This document shows positions 49,201 through 60,841 of a stretch of 64,000 nt of DNA, piece by piece. The translations under genes and the position numbers were made by a program. This DNA is from Powellomyces hirtus. Its lineage: Eukaryota > Chytridiomycota > Chytridiomycetes > Spizellomycetales > Powellomycetaceae. The first letter of the stretch is position 1; every line of letters begins with the position of its first letter. The stretch is taken from assembly GCA_025526995.1 (NCBI GenBank), contig JAHLKG010000023.1, forward strand, positions 62,001 through 126,000, given 5' to 3'. The notes beneath the pieces are model-generated. The model did not search any database, had not been told where the DNA came from, and was given only the letters and a program-made list of their open reading frames with translations.

Positions 49201-50817
49201 TGAGTGACAAACATGAGTATGTGAACGTCTTCGCTTTCCTTTCATTGAAGGAGGAGGTGTATCTCACCTGTCGCTACAGTCCGCCTTAAACAACTGCAGG
49301 TACAACTGAATCTCTTCTTCCGAGTACGTGACTCCAAGAATCCCCGTCAACCCACACAGAATGCGAAGTCGGATGCAGATCTCACTTTCTGACAACATTT
49401 GGAGACTGCTCTAGAGATAGAAGGAGGAAGAAGAATTGAGTATCTTGAAGTATTTGACTCGAACCATAAAAAAAAAGAGTTGTACCAGAGAGATGAAGAC
49501 ATTCTGCTTGACGCGGGCAAGAAGTGGTAAAAGCAGATAGTTTTTCCGGTGCATATACGGCCGTTGTGAACCAGTAAATGTCGAGTTGAGGTATGTCATC
49601 TGATGTAACGCACGCAAAGACCGTTGATGAACCGTGCACCGAGGATGGACACATCCAAGACAAAACAAACCTCGTCTTGGCAGTAGTCTAGAGTAAGTCT
49701 GAGACTGACGTGCGGAAGCAGCTCGCGCTCGGTGAGCGCTGCCCGGACATTGAACGCGTGATGCGGTGCGGCTTTGCAAAGCTCCAATATGGTCTCACTT
49801 AAGGTCGGAACAAAGAGGTGGTAAGTCTCAAACGTAGACTCAAAAGCAAAGACCCTGTATCTCCTTCCGGTGCGACCAACTTTTCTCGACGTACCTTGCA
49901 ACATCTAGGATGGTCGATCGGTTGTCGGCACGGAGACAGTCCAGTATGAGCTCTAGGACCTTGAGCCGAGCACAAAGTCAGTCGCCTACAAACCAGAACT
50001 GACACAACTTTTGCTGCTATTTACATGCATAAACATGGATGGGACATTTGCCACAAAGGCGATGATGAAAACTGACGGCGAGCCAGGCGGTGATGGAAGG
50101 CACAAGAGTGTGCTTATTGTAGCCTATCGATAATTGTAATTTCAAGTTGAGCATCAGACTTGCCTGTTTCGAGCACTCGCAACTTACCGGTAATGGTACC
50201 AAACGCTTGTCGCGATGCCACAGGATGCATATTATCCGAGCGACTTCCATCTGGGTACTGGGATCCTCGAATGTTTGCGACCGGTATTGATCAAAATCAC
50301 TGATCATTACGTTGGCCGAGTTCTCCATCGCATCTGAATCTCCTGTCCTCTGCAATTTGCGCAGCTCGGATACGACAAAGCTAAACGAATACTCGGTCAT
50401 TTGGAAGAGCCGGAGCAAAGCTATAGATTCTCCGCTTCTACGTACCATATCCGTTGATCGGGATGCGCTTGATGAAATTCAGTCGGGGTATTCGCCTAGT
50501 CCATATGATGGAAAATCCAGAATGAGACTCATAAAGGACGCGATGCTTGCAGAGCTGCGTTCCTCAGACTTTATACGCACCCATGGTAGGTACCCTCCGC
50601 TCTCTTCTAGCTGTCTCTGCAGATGTTGCAAGTCAACTCTATAGTAGCTGCCGACCAAGTGCACCTGGCCACGACATTCCAAGATCAGCAAATCATCATA
50701 TGACGCATGGACAACAACGACTTGCGACAGCACCTGCTCTGCAGGGAGCCTCTGTAGCAAGCTTTCCACCGCATGGTCAAGATCGTCATACAACGATATA
50801 ATGTATGGGAGACACAA
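46238..50817 (-). CDS. INTS2: Integrator complex subunit 2
   Basis: Multi-exon. The C-terminal two thirds are clear. One exon holds N-H-I-D-V-R-D-W-V-H followed by P-L-H-P-L-L-P-G-I-L-E-M-Y-V. A large exon below 48470 holds S-H-V-L-A-F-Y-Y-I-L-L-Y, D-P-L-L-I-F-H-C-D-T-R and I-V-Q-M-L-L-E-T-C-I. It joins by splicing to H-V-C-F-D-Y-V-P-E-L-I near 47012, a near copy of the human INTS2 block P-S-M-H-I-C-L-D-F-I-P-E-L-I. The last exon ends at 46238. INTS2 is a scaffold subunit of the nuclear complex that cleaves and terminates short RNA polymerase II transcripts. Exons between 48470 and 50817 were seen only as fragments and the true start, possibly up to 51.4 kb, was not fixed. Confidence 0.85.
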
Positions 50818-51987
50818 TAAACTCTAGTAACGAGAGACAGGTTGGAATTTTTATCATTTGGACCGCCGACATTCACAGTTTACGTCTTGGATATTCGAGT
50901 CAAGGGTAAAGTTCCCTGCCCCGGGAGTCTCAAAAGAAAACATGGACGTTCAACTGTTCATAACGCTGTCATATGCAGCAAACAAAGGGACGTGCAAGCT
51001 TCTCGCAATGGCATTTCTCCCCAACTCCAGGAGAGTAATGGCAAACGTCCAAATGGCCCAAATTCAGGCAATCGTGACTCATCAAAATCACGTAAGCAGT
51101 CAAGTAAGTGGTTTGGTTGACAGCAACGAAGGGGCACTGTTCGTGATCTGTGCATCCCAAGGAGTACCAGGAAAGATACAAAGGCATGCTCTTGTGTGTT
51201 CTGCGATGAGTAGCCCGTGACTGTCTCGTACTGGTGCGCGGGTTGTCTCGCCGTTCGTGTGGGCTGGCAGTCCCAAGCAAGGTATGACATGAACTGTGTG
51301 TTGGGGATACTCTTTGGCAGCTAGTAGATACTGTGGCAGCTCCAAGCCCGTTCACTGTGTTATGCACATGTCTAAGAAGACACTTATCTATCACATGGGG
51401 GGGGGGATCTATGGTAACAGTGGAGCGGAGACAGACAGACTGTGCAATAGCGTCTTTGGCAGCTGATTCGCTGGAGGGTGAGATTTGGACAAACGGCCAT
51501 GTTGTTTGGTTTAACGTGCGGAATGGGGGAATGTTGTTTGGTTTAACATGGGCAATGGGGGAATGTGATGCGACGGCGCAGGGGGCGTGTGTTTCACGAC
51601 GTAATCACATCGTGCATTTGTTGTGGAAGGAAAGAGCATGACTGTGCCTTCTCAGATGAGGGCAAATGCCATCATCAATGCCATCAATCAATTCTATCTA
51701 GTCATCTGACCTTGTTGGTTGTCGTGCGAGTGTGATGTGTGTCTCCTTGGCAACGAACGACGGCCCATCTAATAGTTACAATTAGGCCCGTGTTTTGTGT
51801 CGGCTGAATAACAAGCGACCCCACACTCACAATCATATTATTACTACCCCCGCCTTGCGTTTATCCCCCACCACCATCTCCCATTCGCTGCTTTTGACTT
51901 TCTTCCCACGCAGCTCATTCCTACCTGCTGCCTCTTTGTTTCCTCTCCCATTCCTGTCAATTCCCAGGCCACTCACACCCGTTCGCA
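50818..51987. promoter_or_regulatory. Head-to-head region, INTS2 and 5-aminolevulinate synthase
   Basis: It may contain the unresolved first exon(s) of INTS2 (minus-strand open stretches near 50960-51290). A 32-bp tandem repeat lies at 51499-51562. The last 200 nt before the ALAS ATG are CT-rich, a typical leader. Confidence 0.4.
51499..51562. repeat. Imperfect 32-bp tandem duplication
   Basis: Two units (51499-51530 and 51531-51562) share ATGTTGTTTGGTTTAAC and the AATGGGGGA end and differ at a few bases between. It lies about 430 nt upstream of the ALAS start. Confidence 0.85.
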
Positions 51988-53916
51988 ATGGAAGCCCTCC
52001 TCAGCAACATGACCAGGTCTTGTCCCTTCTTGGCCCGCACTCCCGTCCCGGCCCTGAGGAAACTCTCCACCGTCGCTGTCCAGTCGCGCTCTGGCAAACA
52101 GACCACCGCCCTCTTTGTCTCGGCCAAGAAATGCCCCATCATGTCCAAGGCAATCGCTGTCCAGGCCGTCAAGGCTGGAGGCGCAAAGTCCATGCACTCC
52201 TCTGCCGTCTGCCCGTACGCTGCCGTCGTCGATGGCATCTCTGCCGTCCGTCCCCGTGAGGCCCACCCGTTCATTCCCGCCAAGGCTGCCAAGCCCGCTG
52301 CGGCCGCTGCTTCCCGCTGTCCCGTCCAGCACAACAAGCAGCCCCAGCCCCAGGGTCACGTCCACCACCAGCATCACCAAGTGCGTCACGAGAAGCCCGC
52401 TGCTGTCCCTGCTGTTCAGCCGGCCCAGGGCGCCCGCAAGGCCTTTGATTATGAGTCCTTTTACCAGACCGAGCTGGACAAGAAGCACAAGGACAAGAGT
52501 TACCGTTACTTCAATAACATCAACCGATTGGCTCAAAAGTTCCCCACCGCTCACACCGGAACTGGCGAGCACGTCACGGTTTGGTGCTCGAACGATTATC
52601 TAGGCATGAGCAAGCACGAGGCTGTGACGGAGACTATGAAGTAGGTGTCTAGCTGGAAAAAAGTTCTGAGATGGACATGACAGAATGCTCACCGACATTT
52701 CGTTTTGTTTCAGGGCTACGCTCGACAAGTACGGCGCTGGTGCCGGTGGTACTCGAAACATTGCCGGAAATGCTCAACTGCACTTGAGTCTGGAACACGA
52801 ACTTGCGGATCTGCACAAGAAGCCAGCTGCTCTGGTCTTTTCATCATGCTTTGTTGCGAACGATGCCACTCTATCAACTTTGGCAGGAAAAATGCCTGGA
52901 TGCGTCATCTTTTCCGATTCTTCCAATCACGCCTCGATGATTCAGGGTATCAAGCACTCGGGGGCGCAAAAGAAGATTTTCCGCCACAATGACGTTGCGC
53001 ATCTAGAGGCTCAGTTGCAGTCTGTGGACATCAACGTACCAAAGATCATAGCATTCGAGTCCGTGTACTCCATGTGCGGATCCATCGGACCCATCAAGGA
53101 AATCGTCGCCCTCGCCAAAAAGTACAACGCTCTTACTTTCTTGGACGAGGTGCACGCTGTAGGCATGTATGGCTCTACTGGTGGTGGTGTGGCAGAGTAC
53201 ATCAATGTCATGGACGACATTGACATCATCACCGGAACTCTGGGCAAGGCCTACGGTGTCGTCGGTGGTTATATCGGTAAGTCATCTTCACTGTTGAGAT
53301 GATTATCTTTCATTGTCCTGATTCTAAAGTCGAAATGTCTTTCCCAATGATAGCTGGCTCCGCTCCTCTGGTTGACTTGATTCGTAGTTACGCCCCGGGT
53401 TTCATCTTCACGACCTCCCTCCCTCCCGTCGTCGTTGCTGGCGCCCTTACCTCGATCCGATACCTGAAGCAGTCTCAAAGCGAGCGCATTGGGCAGCAGC
53501 TGAACACTCGAGCTCTGAAAGCACGTCTTGGCGATTTGGGTATCCCGGTCGTCCCCAACCCTTCCCACATTGTTCCCGTTCTTGTTGGAGACGCTGAAAC
53601 GGCCAAATCCATTTCGGATGAACTTTTGTACAAGCACAAGATCTATGTACAATCCATCAACTACCCTACCGTTTCTGTTGGCGAGGAACGCCTCCGTATC
53701 ACCCCCACTCCCGGCCACGGACCTGAATTGATGGATGTCCTCGTCGACGCCCTCGAAGGCATCTGGAAACAGCGAGGTCTCAAGATGGAGCAGGACTGGG
53801 AAGCCATTGGCGGCCGCGCTGGTGTTGGCATGGGCAACTCTGTTGAGCAGCTTGTCGTCGAAGCAGATTTGGGTCTGGAGATTCCCACTGTGCAACGCGT
53901 CGCCGCGTCCGCCTAG
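51988..53916 (+). CDS. HEM1: 5-aminolevulinate synthase, mitochondrial
   Basis: Three exons: 51988-52640, 52714-53276 and 53354-53916. They sum to 1779 nt, 592 residues. The first ~150 residues are a basic, Ala-rich mitochondrial leader with four Cys-Pro heme-regulatory motifs (Cys12, Cys49, Cys75, Cys111). The core has [44 protein letters not shown] and the pyridoxal-phosphate lysine (about Lys396) in T-G-T-L-G-K-A-Y-G. The enzyme joins glycine and succinyl-CoA in the first step of heme synthesis in the mitochondrial matrix. CP motifs in the leader usually let heme block import; here that is inferred. The gene is convergent with an HRI-type kinase. Confidence 0.97.
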
Positions 53917-54543
53917 ATACGTTGACTTTCGTCTTCTTTGAGTGGTTCATATGACGTATTGCTGTCGGCTCGTGTTTATGAATGGTTTGAATACATTAAG
54001 CCCCTCATCTTCGTTTCTTTACCAAATGTCACATCGTCTCGTCTCTCAAATGCCGCATTTTGTCATCCGTCCGTTGATGATGGAACGCCTTCGAGCCCGT
54101 AGCCCTGTGATTGCATTGGACTGTTGTGGAGCAGAGCCAATGCTCTAGTGATTCCATGTCTGAAACCCATAGAGATTGAGACGAAAGGTCGAGAGGGATG
54201 CGAGGGCGTAAATTGCATTCGTCAACCATTTGGGAATTGCTTTGTTCAACAGCAAGAAGGGCGGATACCCATTGTTTCCCATCCCAACTTTGCCTTCTGA
54301 CGTACCCAACGGCACGTGTTTCTACAATCCAACGAAACCGGGTATATACGTAATGCTAATTTCTAAAACCAGTCCACAGTGTCCATCGGACCAAAAAAGT
54401 CGTGGGACCGGCGCGCGCGAGAATAACAACAGGCGCCTAGCGCACTTGCGCAATGTACTCTCCCATTGTCTTCTTTTCCGCAAATCTCTCCCCAAAAAAA
54501 AAAAAAAAAAAAAAAAAAAACAAAAAAAAACAGAGTTTTCTTC
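53917..54543. other. Convergent spacer between HEM1 and HRI-type kinase
   Basis: About 0.6 kb of 3' sequence. A run of about 26 A (54494-54520) lies directly beyond the kinase stop codon, i.e. poly-T in the kinase sense. No gene is seen. Confidence 0.55.
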
Positions 54544-57500
54544 TCAAACGCTAACGCCCAAGCCTCTCAGCTTCCGTTCCAGCTCCTCCACGCGTTCCTT
54601 CAGGGCTTTATTCTGCTCAACGAGGGGGTCATGTTCATCCGCGGGGGGCAGAGGAGGCGCCATCAACATTGGGTTGACGGTGGGTGGTGCTGACGGTGGG
54701 GTGGTCGCCAAGGGGCGAGTCTCACGCAACAGCAGCAGCGGGGGGTCGGTTTCACCCGGCGATGATGATGATGACGGCTGAGGCTGCGGTTGGGTGGTGG
54801 CGCAGGGGGTGTCCTCGCCTCTCATGACGGTAGCAATCCAGCCGCAGAGGTCCTGGGCGGTCGGGCGGCTCTTTGGGTCTTTGCGCAGCATGTTGCGGAT
54901 CATGGTGGTTTCGCGCGGATAAGTTGCGGAGAAGGCGGGTTCGTCTTGGCCTATTCGTCCCGCGCGCAAATCTTGCAAGGCTCGGGCGCGTTCCATGGCG
55001 GTTTTGAAAGGGTGCAGGAGCTCGAACAGGATGATGCCGAGAGAGTAAACGTCGGAGGCGGATGTGTAGGGAGTGGAGGGGTGAGGCTGCAGCTGTTCTG
55101 GGGATGCGTACTAGAAAAGTGGTAAATGATAGGTCAGCCATGCAATATTGATGGTTGAAACAAGGACGCGTTTGAGTACACACTGTTACGGTCCCAACTC
55201 CAATGGTGCGGTCCGAGTAGGTTGTCGCAGAGCGTGAATCGTGGTTGATACTCTCAGTCGAGGCGACAGTTGAAGTTGTAGCCGCCAGCGACCAGGCATG
55301 AGTATTGTCTTCATCCTTCCTGGACGCCAGGTCGCTCTCAGGGCGCACAGAGGAATCCGCTTCAGATGGCTCCACCGAGTCACCTCCTCCTTTGAAATGT
55401 TCACCTTCTCCGGCGTCACGGCTGGATCTGCGACTGCGGAAGCTGCTACTAGGACGAGCATCGTTCCTACCTTCTCTCACATCCGCGGCTGTAACAAGCC
55501 CGAAATCCCCAATCTTCCATACGCCATTAATTTCCGAAAATATGGGAGCCGGAGTTCGATGGTCATAGTTGACACTGCTGCATTTCCAATAGATGTTTTT
55601 CGGTTTGATGTCGCGGTGGATGCAGCCCATGCTGTGGACATAAAGTAGGCCCTCGGCGAGGTCACGAAAGATGGCATGCGCTTGAGGTACGTCGACCTGC
55701 GGGGTACTGCCATCTGATTCAATTTGTTCATGGGTAGCACAGCAGTGTTGGTTGCGTCTTCGCAGAAAGTCCCGCAAAGTATGGCTGCAGAGCTCCATTT
55801 GAATCAAAAGAGTCAAATGCAGGGTGTAGGGAAGCGATTGTGGCTGGGGCGATGCCGTTTTGGCCGCAGCTGGCGGTTGCGTGAATTGACTCGTCGTCAA
55901 TGGTGGCTGAGGTTTATTGGGCAAGTGAACATCGGACAGTCTTATGTCATGTGAAGATGACGGTTCGAACTTTTGCAAAGAACCTGTCCGTGACAATGCA
56001 TCCCATGATGCATATTCGGAATTGGTGGCCCGGCTTTCCTCTGAACCGTCGGCGCTTGACGGACCTTTGAAGAAACTCCGGCTTGGCGTGGTCGGGCTCG
56101 TGATCGTTGTCATTCCCGCAGCACAAGATGACTCGTCTGCGTCACTGTCAGACATCATGCCATCGATTTTAGGTGGACCCGATTCGGGAGGTGGTTTTTG
56201 AACAGAAGTGGAATCCTTCATCTCGCTAATGCTATTTCGACTGGAGTTCTCCTGTTCTTCTGCAAAGACAATGTCGACGCTGTCATCCCGTTGGTCTCCG
56301 GCGGGACCAAAATCTTCGTCCTCCGAAACGTCCGTGTGCACCTCGGTGATGCGTCCTCCATGCACCCATGGGTCATGTTGAGGAGGACTTGGCTGTGGAG
56401 GACTACATGCCAGGTCGTCGGTTGTTTTGGTAACCGTCGCAAACTCTTCACTACGGAGACCATCCGAGTCTTCCACTGCACGCGGTTTCCGACTGGGCCC
56501 ATGATGACTGTCGTCGTCTGGGATGTCTTCCACCCATGCGGAAAAGTACCTGACAACATTTGTGTGCTGCAACCTGGCTTGGAACTTGACCTCACGGAGA
56601 ATGCGCTCCAGCTTGCTCGTGCCCATTCTTAAACGCACTTTCTTGATGGCGTATTCAATGCCATCTAGCCTGTTCCTCACTCGATACACGCGACCAAACG
56701 CCCCTTTACCGAGAATATCCAGTTCCACAAAATCCTCCGCATACCGCGACGACCTGGTGTCCCACACCGACGCAAACGTGCGTCTTGTTCGTCCATTCCG
56801 CGCAGACGATGATCCCTCTAGCGATGGGGACGCTCGGTGAGGAATCAGGGGCGAAACGCCTCCGCCACCTAATTTCGGTGAACGGGTGCCAGTCAGAGAC
56901 GACGATCCGCCTCTCACAATAGGTGGCACGCCGCTAACGTCGTCGAAAGTGGAAGAATCAAACTGCAAGGTGCTGGTGTGATGATCCTGGTCTCGGATGG
57001 CGTCCATTGCGCGGACGACGAGATCGCGGAATGCGCGTTTATAACTTCCACGGACGCTAGACAGTTCGTCCAGAAAGTCGTCGGCGTCAATGATTCCCAT
57101 ATTGTGCAGCTGCTTGCAGATGACATAAAACAGTCGTCGGTTGCGCTCGGGAGACTCGTCATACAAAGCACAAAAGTTCTCCAGCATGGAAACAAGCAAC
57201 AAGCGTCCTTGTCGCATGCGGCGGTCTTGAGATCGGCGATGAATGGAGGATGATCGGCGAACCATAGCCGCATCTGATATATTTGCCTCCGCAGGATCTG
57301 ACGAGACCGGAGATGTATCTGACTCGGTCACATTTCCTGTTTCGTCCCACGACGATCCCTCCGACGCTAGACCGGTCTTATTCGCAAGATCTGCAATCCC
57401 ATCACTACCTCTTTCTCGGTCCCGCAGATCCGAATCTGTTTAAATATGGGAATTCAGCATGAAACTTGCGTGAGAAAGCAAGTGAGAACGGCGATGTACA

Positions 57501-57669
57501 AACCGTCAAACTCTGGCCAAGTATCGAAGCGATCCGGAGAGTTTGTCATGAAGTTTGCAAAGTCCATGTAAGACTGGACTCGCGCCTGTGCAGCAGCGGG
57601 CGGGACAGGCGGGGATGACGTTGCAGCGAGAGCTGTGTTTTTGTTGTGTGTTGTTTGTCCATTTTCCAT
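54544..57669 (-). CDS. HRI-type (EIF2AK1-like) eIF2alpha kinase
   Basis: Three exons: 57669-57504, 57435-55190 and 55110-54544. They sum to 2979 nt, 992 residues. An HRI-type N-terminal block sits at about 133-200 (L-L-L-V-S-M-L-E, then R-R-L-F-Y-V-I-C-K-Q-L). The kinase begins near 291 with L-G-K-G-A-F-G-R-V-Y and Y-A-I-K-K. A ~230-residue acidic insert follows the N-lobe, as in PEK/HRI/GCN2 kinases. Then come I-Q-M-E-L-C-S-H-T-L, H-R-D-I-K-P-K-N, K-I-G-D-F-G-L and Y-A-S-P-E-Q-L, and a coiled-coil end (K-A-L-K-E-R-V-E-E-L-E-R-K-L). A second insert (~90 residues) separates DFG from SPEQ. These kinases slow translation by phosphorylating eIF2alpha. No Cys-Pro pair and no match to the mammalian double His heme site were seen, so heme control is uncertain. 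Confidence 0.93.
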
Positions 57670-59944
57670 TGCCTCATTGTTTGTGGGAATGTTTGTGGGA
57701 AACCCAACCTGAGGCGATGTGAAGCAGGTCGACCTTGCGCTATATTTGGTGGGCTTAGCCGCGCGCCTTTTCGGGAGAGAAACCGCGAATCTCAAATGGC
57801 CACGTTGGATTGAGCGACAGGCCCAGGCATGGATATTTGCATCGATGTTATCACCAGTTCTCTTCCAAAAACTTGCTATTGGGCGGCTCGGAGGTTGCGG
57901 AGCAAATGCTGGAAGCGCGGGAATTTTGAATTTTGTAGGCCAGGATACATTGAATGCTGAGCATCAATCAGCACACTAGGCAGGCAGGCAGTCAGTCGTA
58001 GGGGGATGTGGATAGCAGTGCTGAAGAGAACAACAAGAACAACAGTGCGGGCGATGCAAGGAACAAAGCAAAGGCAAGGATTCGGGGGAGATCGTATTGA
58101 GGCGATTGAGTCCTTTGCTACGTCGTTACGCCTTGCCATTCGGGATGGTGACCGTTTCAGCGAATGTGGTTGACGTCCGACAAAGATAAGCTATGGAGGT
58201 TGCGATGCGTGAACCCGTCATGAATAGCAACCCACTACTCGTTCGTGACACAGAGCTGTTGCACGGTTTCTTGAAGCTGAGAGTGAGGCCACCGCTGGGC
58301 TCGTTCAAGAACCTGTTGACGCCTACGGATGTTTGGCTTTACGAGGAATCCTCTGCGGAATTTGTCCAGATGGGACCTTGCGTTCGATGATTGGCTCATG
58401 GCGTCACTCATTGTAACTGGATTGGCGCCAGTTTTCTTCTACTGGCGTGATATATGCGGCACCCATGATAGTAAGGGCACTTCGCAGCCCCGCATGGATG
58501 CCGCAATAGCTGATTATCACATGTTTCTCTCACTCGCATCACCGAAGGCCGCAAAGAGAGCAATGCGTGGCAGTTACTCGAGACGTCTCATTGGCTTCTG
58601 AAACGTCTACGTCCAAAAGTCTAAGAAGGGTGCGCAATGGATATGAGCAAGCGAAGACAACAGATGCTGCGGTTCTGCCCTTTTTCAAAAGTCTTCCGAT
58701 TTTCCATGCGCTCGAACCAGCTTCGAGATGACAGGGAAATCTGTGCAAAAGCGACTGTTGTCCAAGATGAAATCCACCCTACGCTGGGAAACGCGGCAGG
58801 AGGCAAATCAAATGTTCATCTTAGGACTCTGCCACAAGGCGCTCGAATTACGACAATCCCCAATCCCTTGGAAGGTGAGCCCGATGATCATCGTATGCTA
58901 GTCAATTGAGCCGCTGCGTATTGCAAGCTTAGCCGCTGTACTGAAGCTGCTGACGATGCACGTGCCGTGGTCAACTCGAAGCCGAATTGACAATTCGTTA
59001 CAAGAAGTTGGTCCAAACTGAAATGGGACCTTCGGCATATAAGCGTGGATTGTGTCTGAGCTCATCAAATGCTGATTCCATGGAATTGAAATCCGAAGCC
59101 ATTGAGGGACTGGCAAATGCGATCATGAAGCTCAGCCACGAAACTTTGGAATGCTGCGCAGAGTGCGACTCAATATTGCCGTAAGAACAGTTGACACCGC
59201 GGGCAGCGGGGACTTCACCACATCGTCTGACGCCGTCAGCTTCGTTCGCCAAACTGCGCCAAGTGATGGTGGCGGCTGGACCATCACCTTTCGGATACTT
59301 TCGGAATCAGTGTGGTGTTCTCAGACGAGATTCCAATTCAGCTATTGGGGGAGGTTTTAGTCGAGCAGAAATCGCTGTGATATTTCCACATCATGCTGCG
59401 ATGCTCAACACCATGAGACTTGTTGCGTCGATAGCTTGTGGCGGAGTACGCGGTGTCCCAAGCCACACTCCTCGGCGCAGCCATCTCCATTCGACCCTTT
59501 ATTGCAACAAGCACAACGGCAAGTCGATGTGCATATACGACAGTCTACTGCAAGAGATCGCTGAAATGGCCCTCTCAGGGCTTCGTATAGTGAACCAGCT
59601 GGGTAACTCACAAGCCGCGACGAACATGGGCGCCATTTATAAGCCACAAGCTCTCCGATAAGCTTCTCATTATCATGCATTCTGAAACATAAAACGGGTT
59701 TGCTACAAGAGCGTACCAGTGCGCCAACTGGTGCTCGTCAATCAGAAGAAGCGCAGGCATTTGAGGGTTTTTTTTGTTCGCACAGCGAAATATGGTGTAT
59801 TGGAAAGAATACTCAACCTATCTCTCTATCTTTGAGGCTTCGAGACTGAATGTCTAAACATCGAACGCATGTGACATTTTACGATGAATAAAAATGTGAA
59901 CCTCTATGTACGAGATGAAACATGAACCTGGCAGACCGTCCAGT
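57670..59944. other. Unassigned region
   Basis: Over 2 kb with many short ORFs on both strands (for example 58126-58308 -, 58637-58909 +, 59191-59661 +). None shows a recognised domain, and no set of splice sites joined them into a convincing gene. It may hold an unrecognised spliced gene or decayed sequence. The first part is the kinase promoter. Confidence 0.35.
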
Positions 59945-60841
59945 CTAGTGGTGGGGCTTCCTGGGAGGGACTGGAACTGCGGTGGGGATCGTGATGATCG
60001 AGGTCTCGGGCTCAGCAGTCGCAATTGGGGTATCGGTGGCGGTTTCGGTAGGCTGAGCAGTTCCGGTAGGCTCGACCTCAGTTGCGATTCCGGTGGGCTC
60101 GGTCGCGGTGTCTGTGATTGATGGGGTGCCGCTGGACGTGGGGTCCGGGCGGGGTGCAGGGGCAATCTGCAGCCTCGCATATTCTGCGTCGACTTTGTCG
60201 TTGAACTTGTTGTCAAGGCGGCGACAAGCTCTATACAAAATAGTGTTGCCCGGCTTCGAAGTCCCGAACGCGAGCTTGAATGACTTTCTGGCCTTGGGAT
60301 GATTGTTTCTCCGCAAGCTTCGTCACATTTGACAGTGAGAGGATCGGGCTTGTTTGCGTCGAGAGAGCTTTCAACGACCTCCATGTGGTAGACTCCAGGA
60401 GGGTTGGATACGTTGGGGACTTCGAAGGGAATGAATTGGAAGTCTTGTGAATGAAGACAACGCAGGTGCCAACCAGCGCGTCGGGGAAGCATTCTACGCG
60501 TCCAATTCCCGAGAACTGCTGATCTTTCTTCGCGTCGCTGCAAGCAAGCGCATATGTCACCGTGTCCTTAACCACATCGGCGCCGCACTCTGGAAGAAGA
60601 TGAACAAACAAAGATGCCGAGACCAGATACGCCGGGTTAGTTGAGGAACCAGATCGGCGCTGAATGCTGAGAGATTGAAAGTGGGGAGCTGGGGAGAGGG
60701 AGTTGGAGGGGTTTGGTTTGAATTGGCTGGTAATAACTTACCAACAGCGGGATCGTCATCGCCGCGAGAGGTCAATGGGGGCCGCGGAGGCAGCGGAGGT
60801 GAGCAGCAAGCTGCCGACAAGAGTTGCAAGAACAGCCTTCA
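59945..60841 (-). pseudogene. Secreted-type Thr/Pro-tailed protein, frame broken
   Basis: The ATG at 60841 opens a perfect-looking signal peptide (K-A-V-L-A-T-L-V-G-S-L-L-L-T-S-A-A-S-A-A-P), but a TGA follows after 28 residues. Beyond an intron (GTAAGT near 60742, acceptor near 60662) a protein-like frame continues (C-G-A-D-V-V-K-D-T-V-T-Y-A, F-P-D-A-L-V-G-T-C-V-V-F). It switches frame to F-I-P-F-E-V-P-N-V-S-N-P-P-G and V-K-C-D-E-A-C-G-E-T. It switches again to K-S-F-K-L-A-F-G-T-S-K-P-G with a Thr/Pro/Glu-rich repetitive tail ending at 59945. No introns explain the switches. Either a decaying gene or assembly indels in an intact secreted, cysteine-containing cell-surface protein. No family was recognised. 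Confidence 0.5.
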
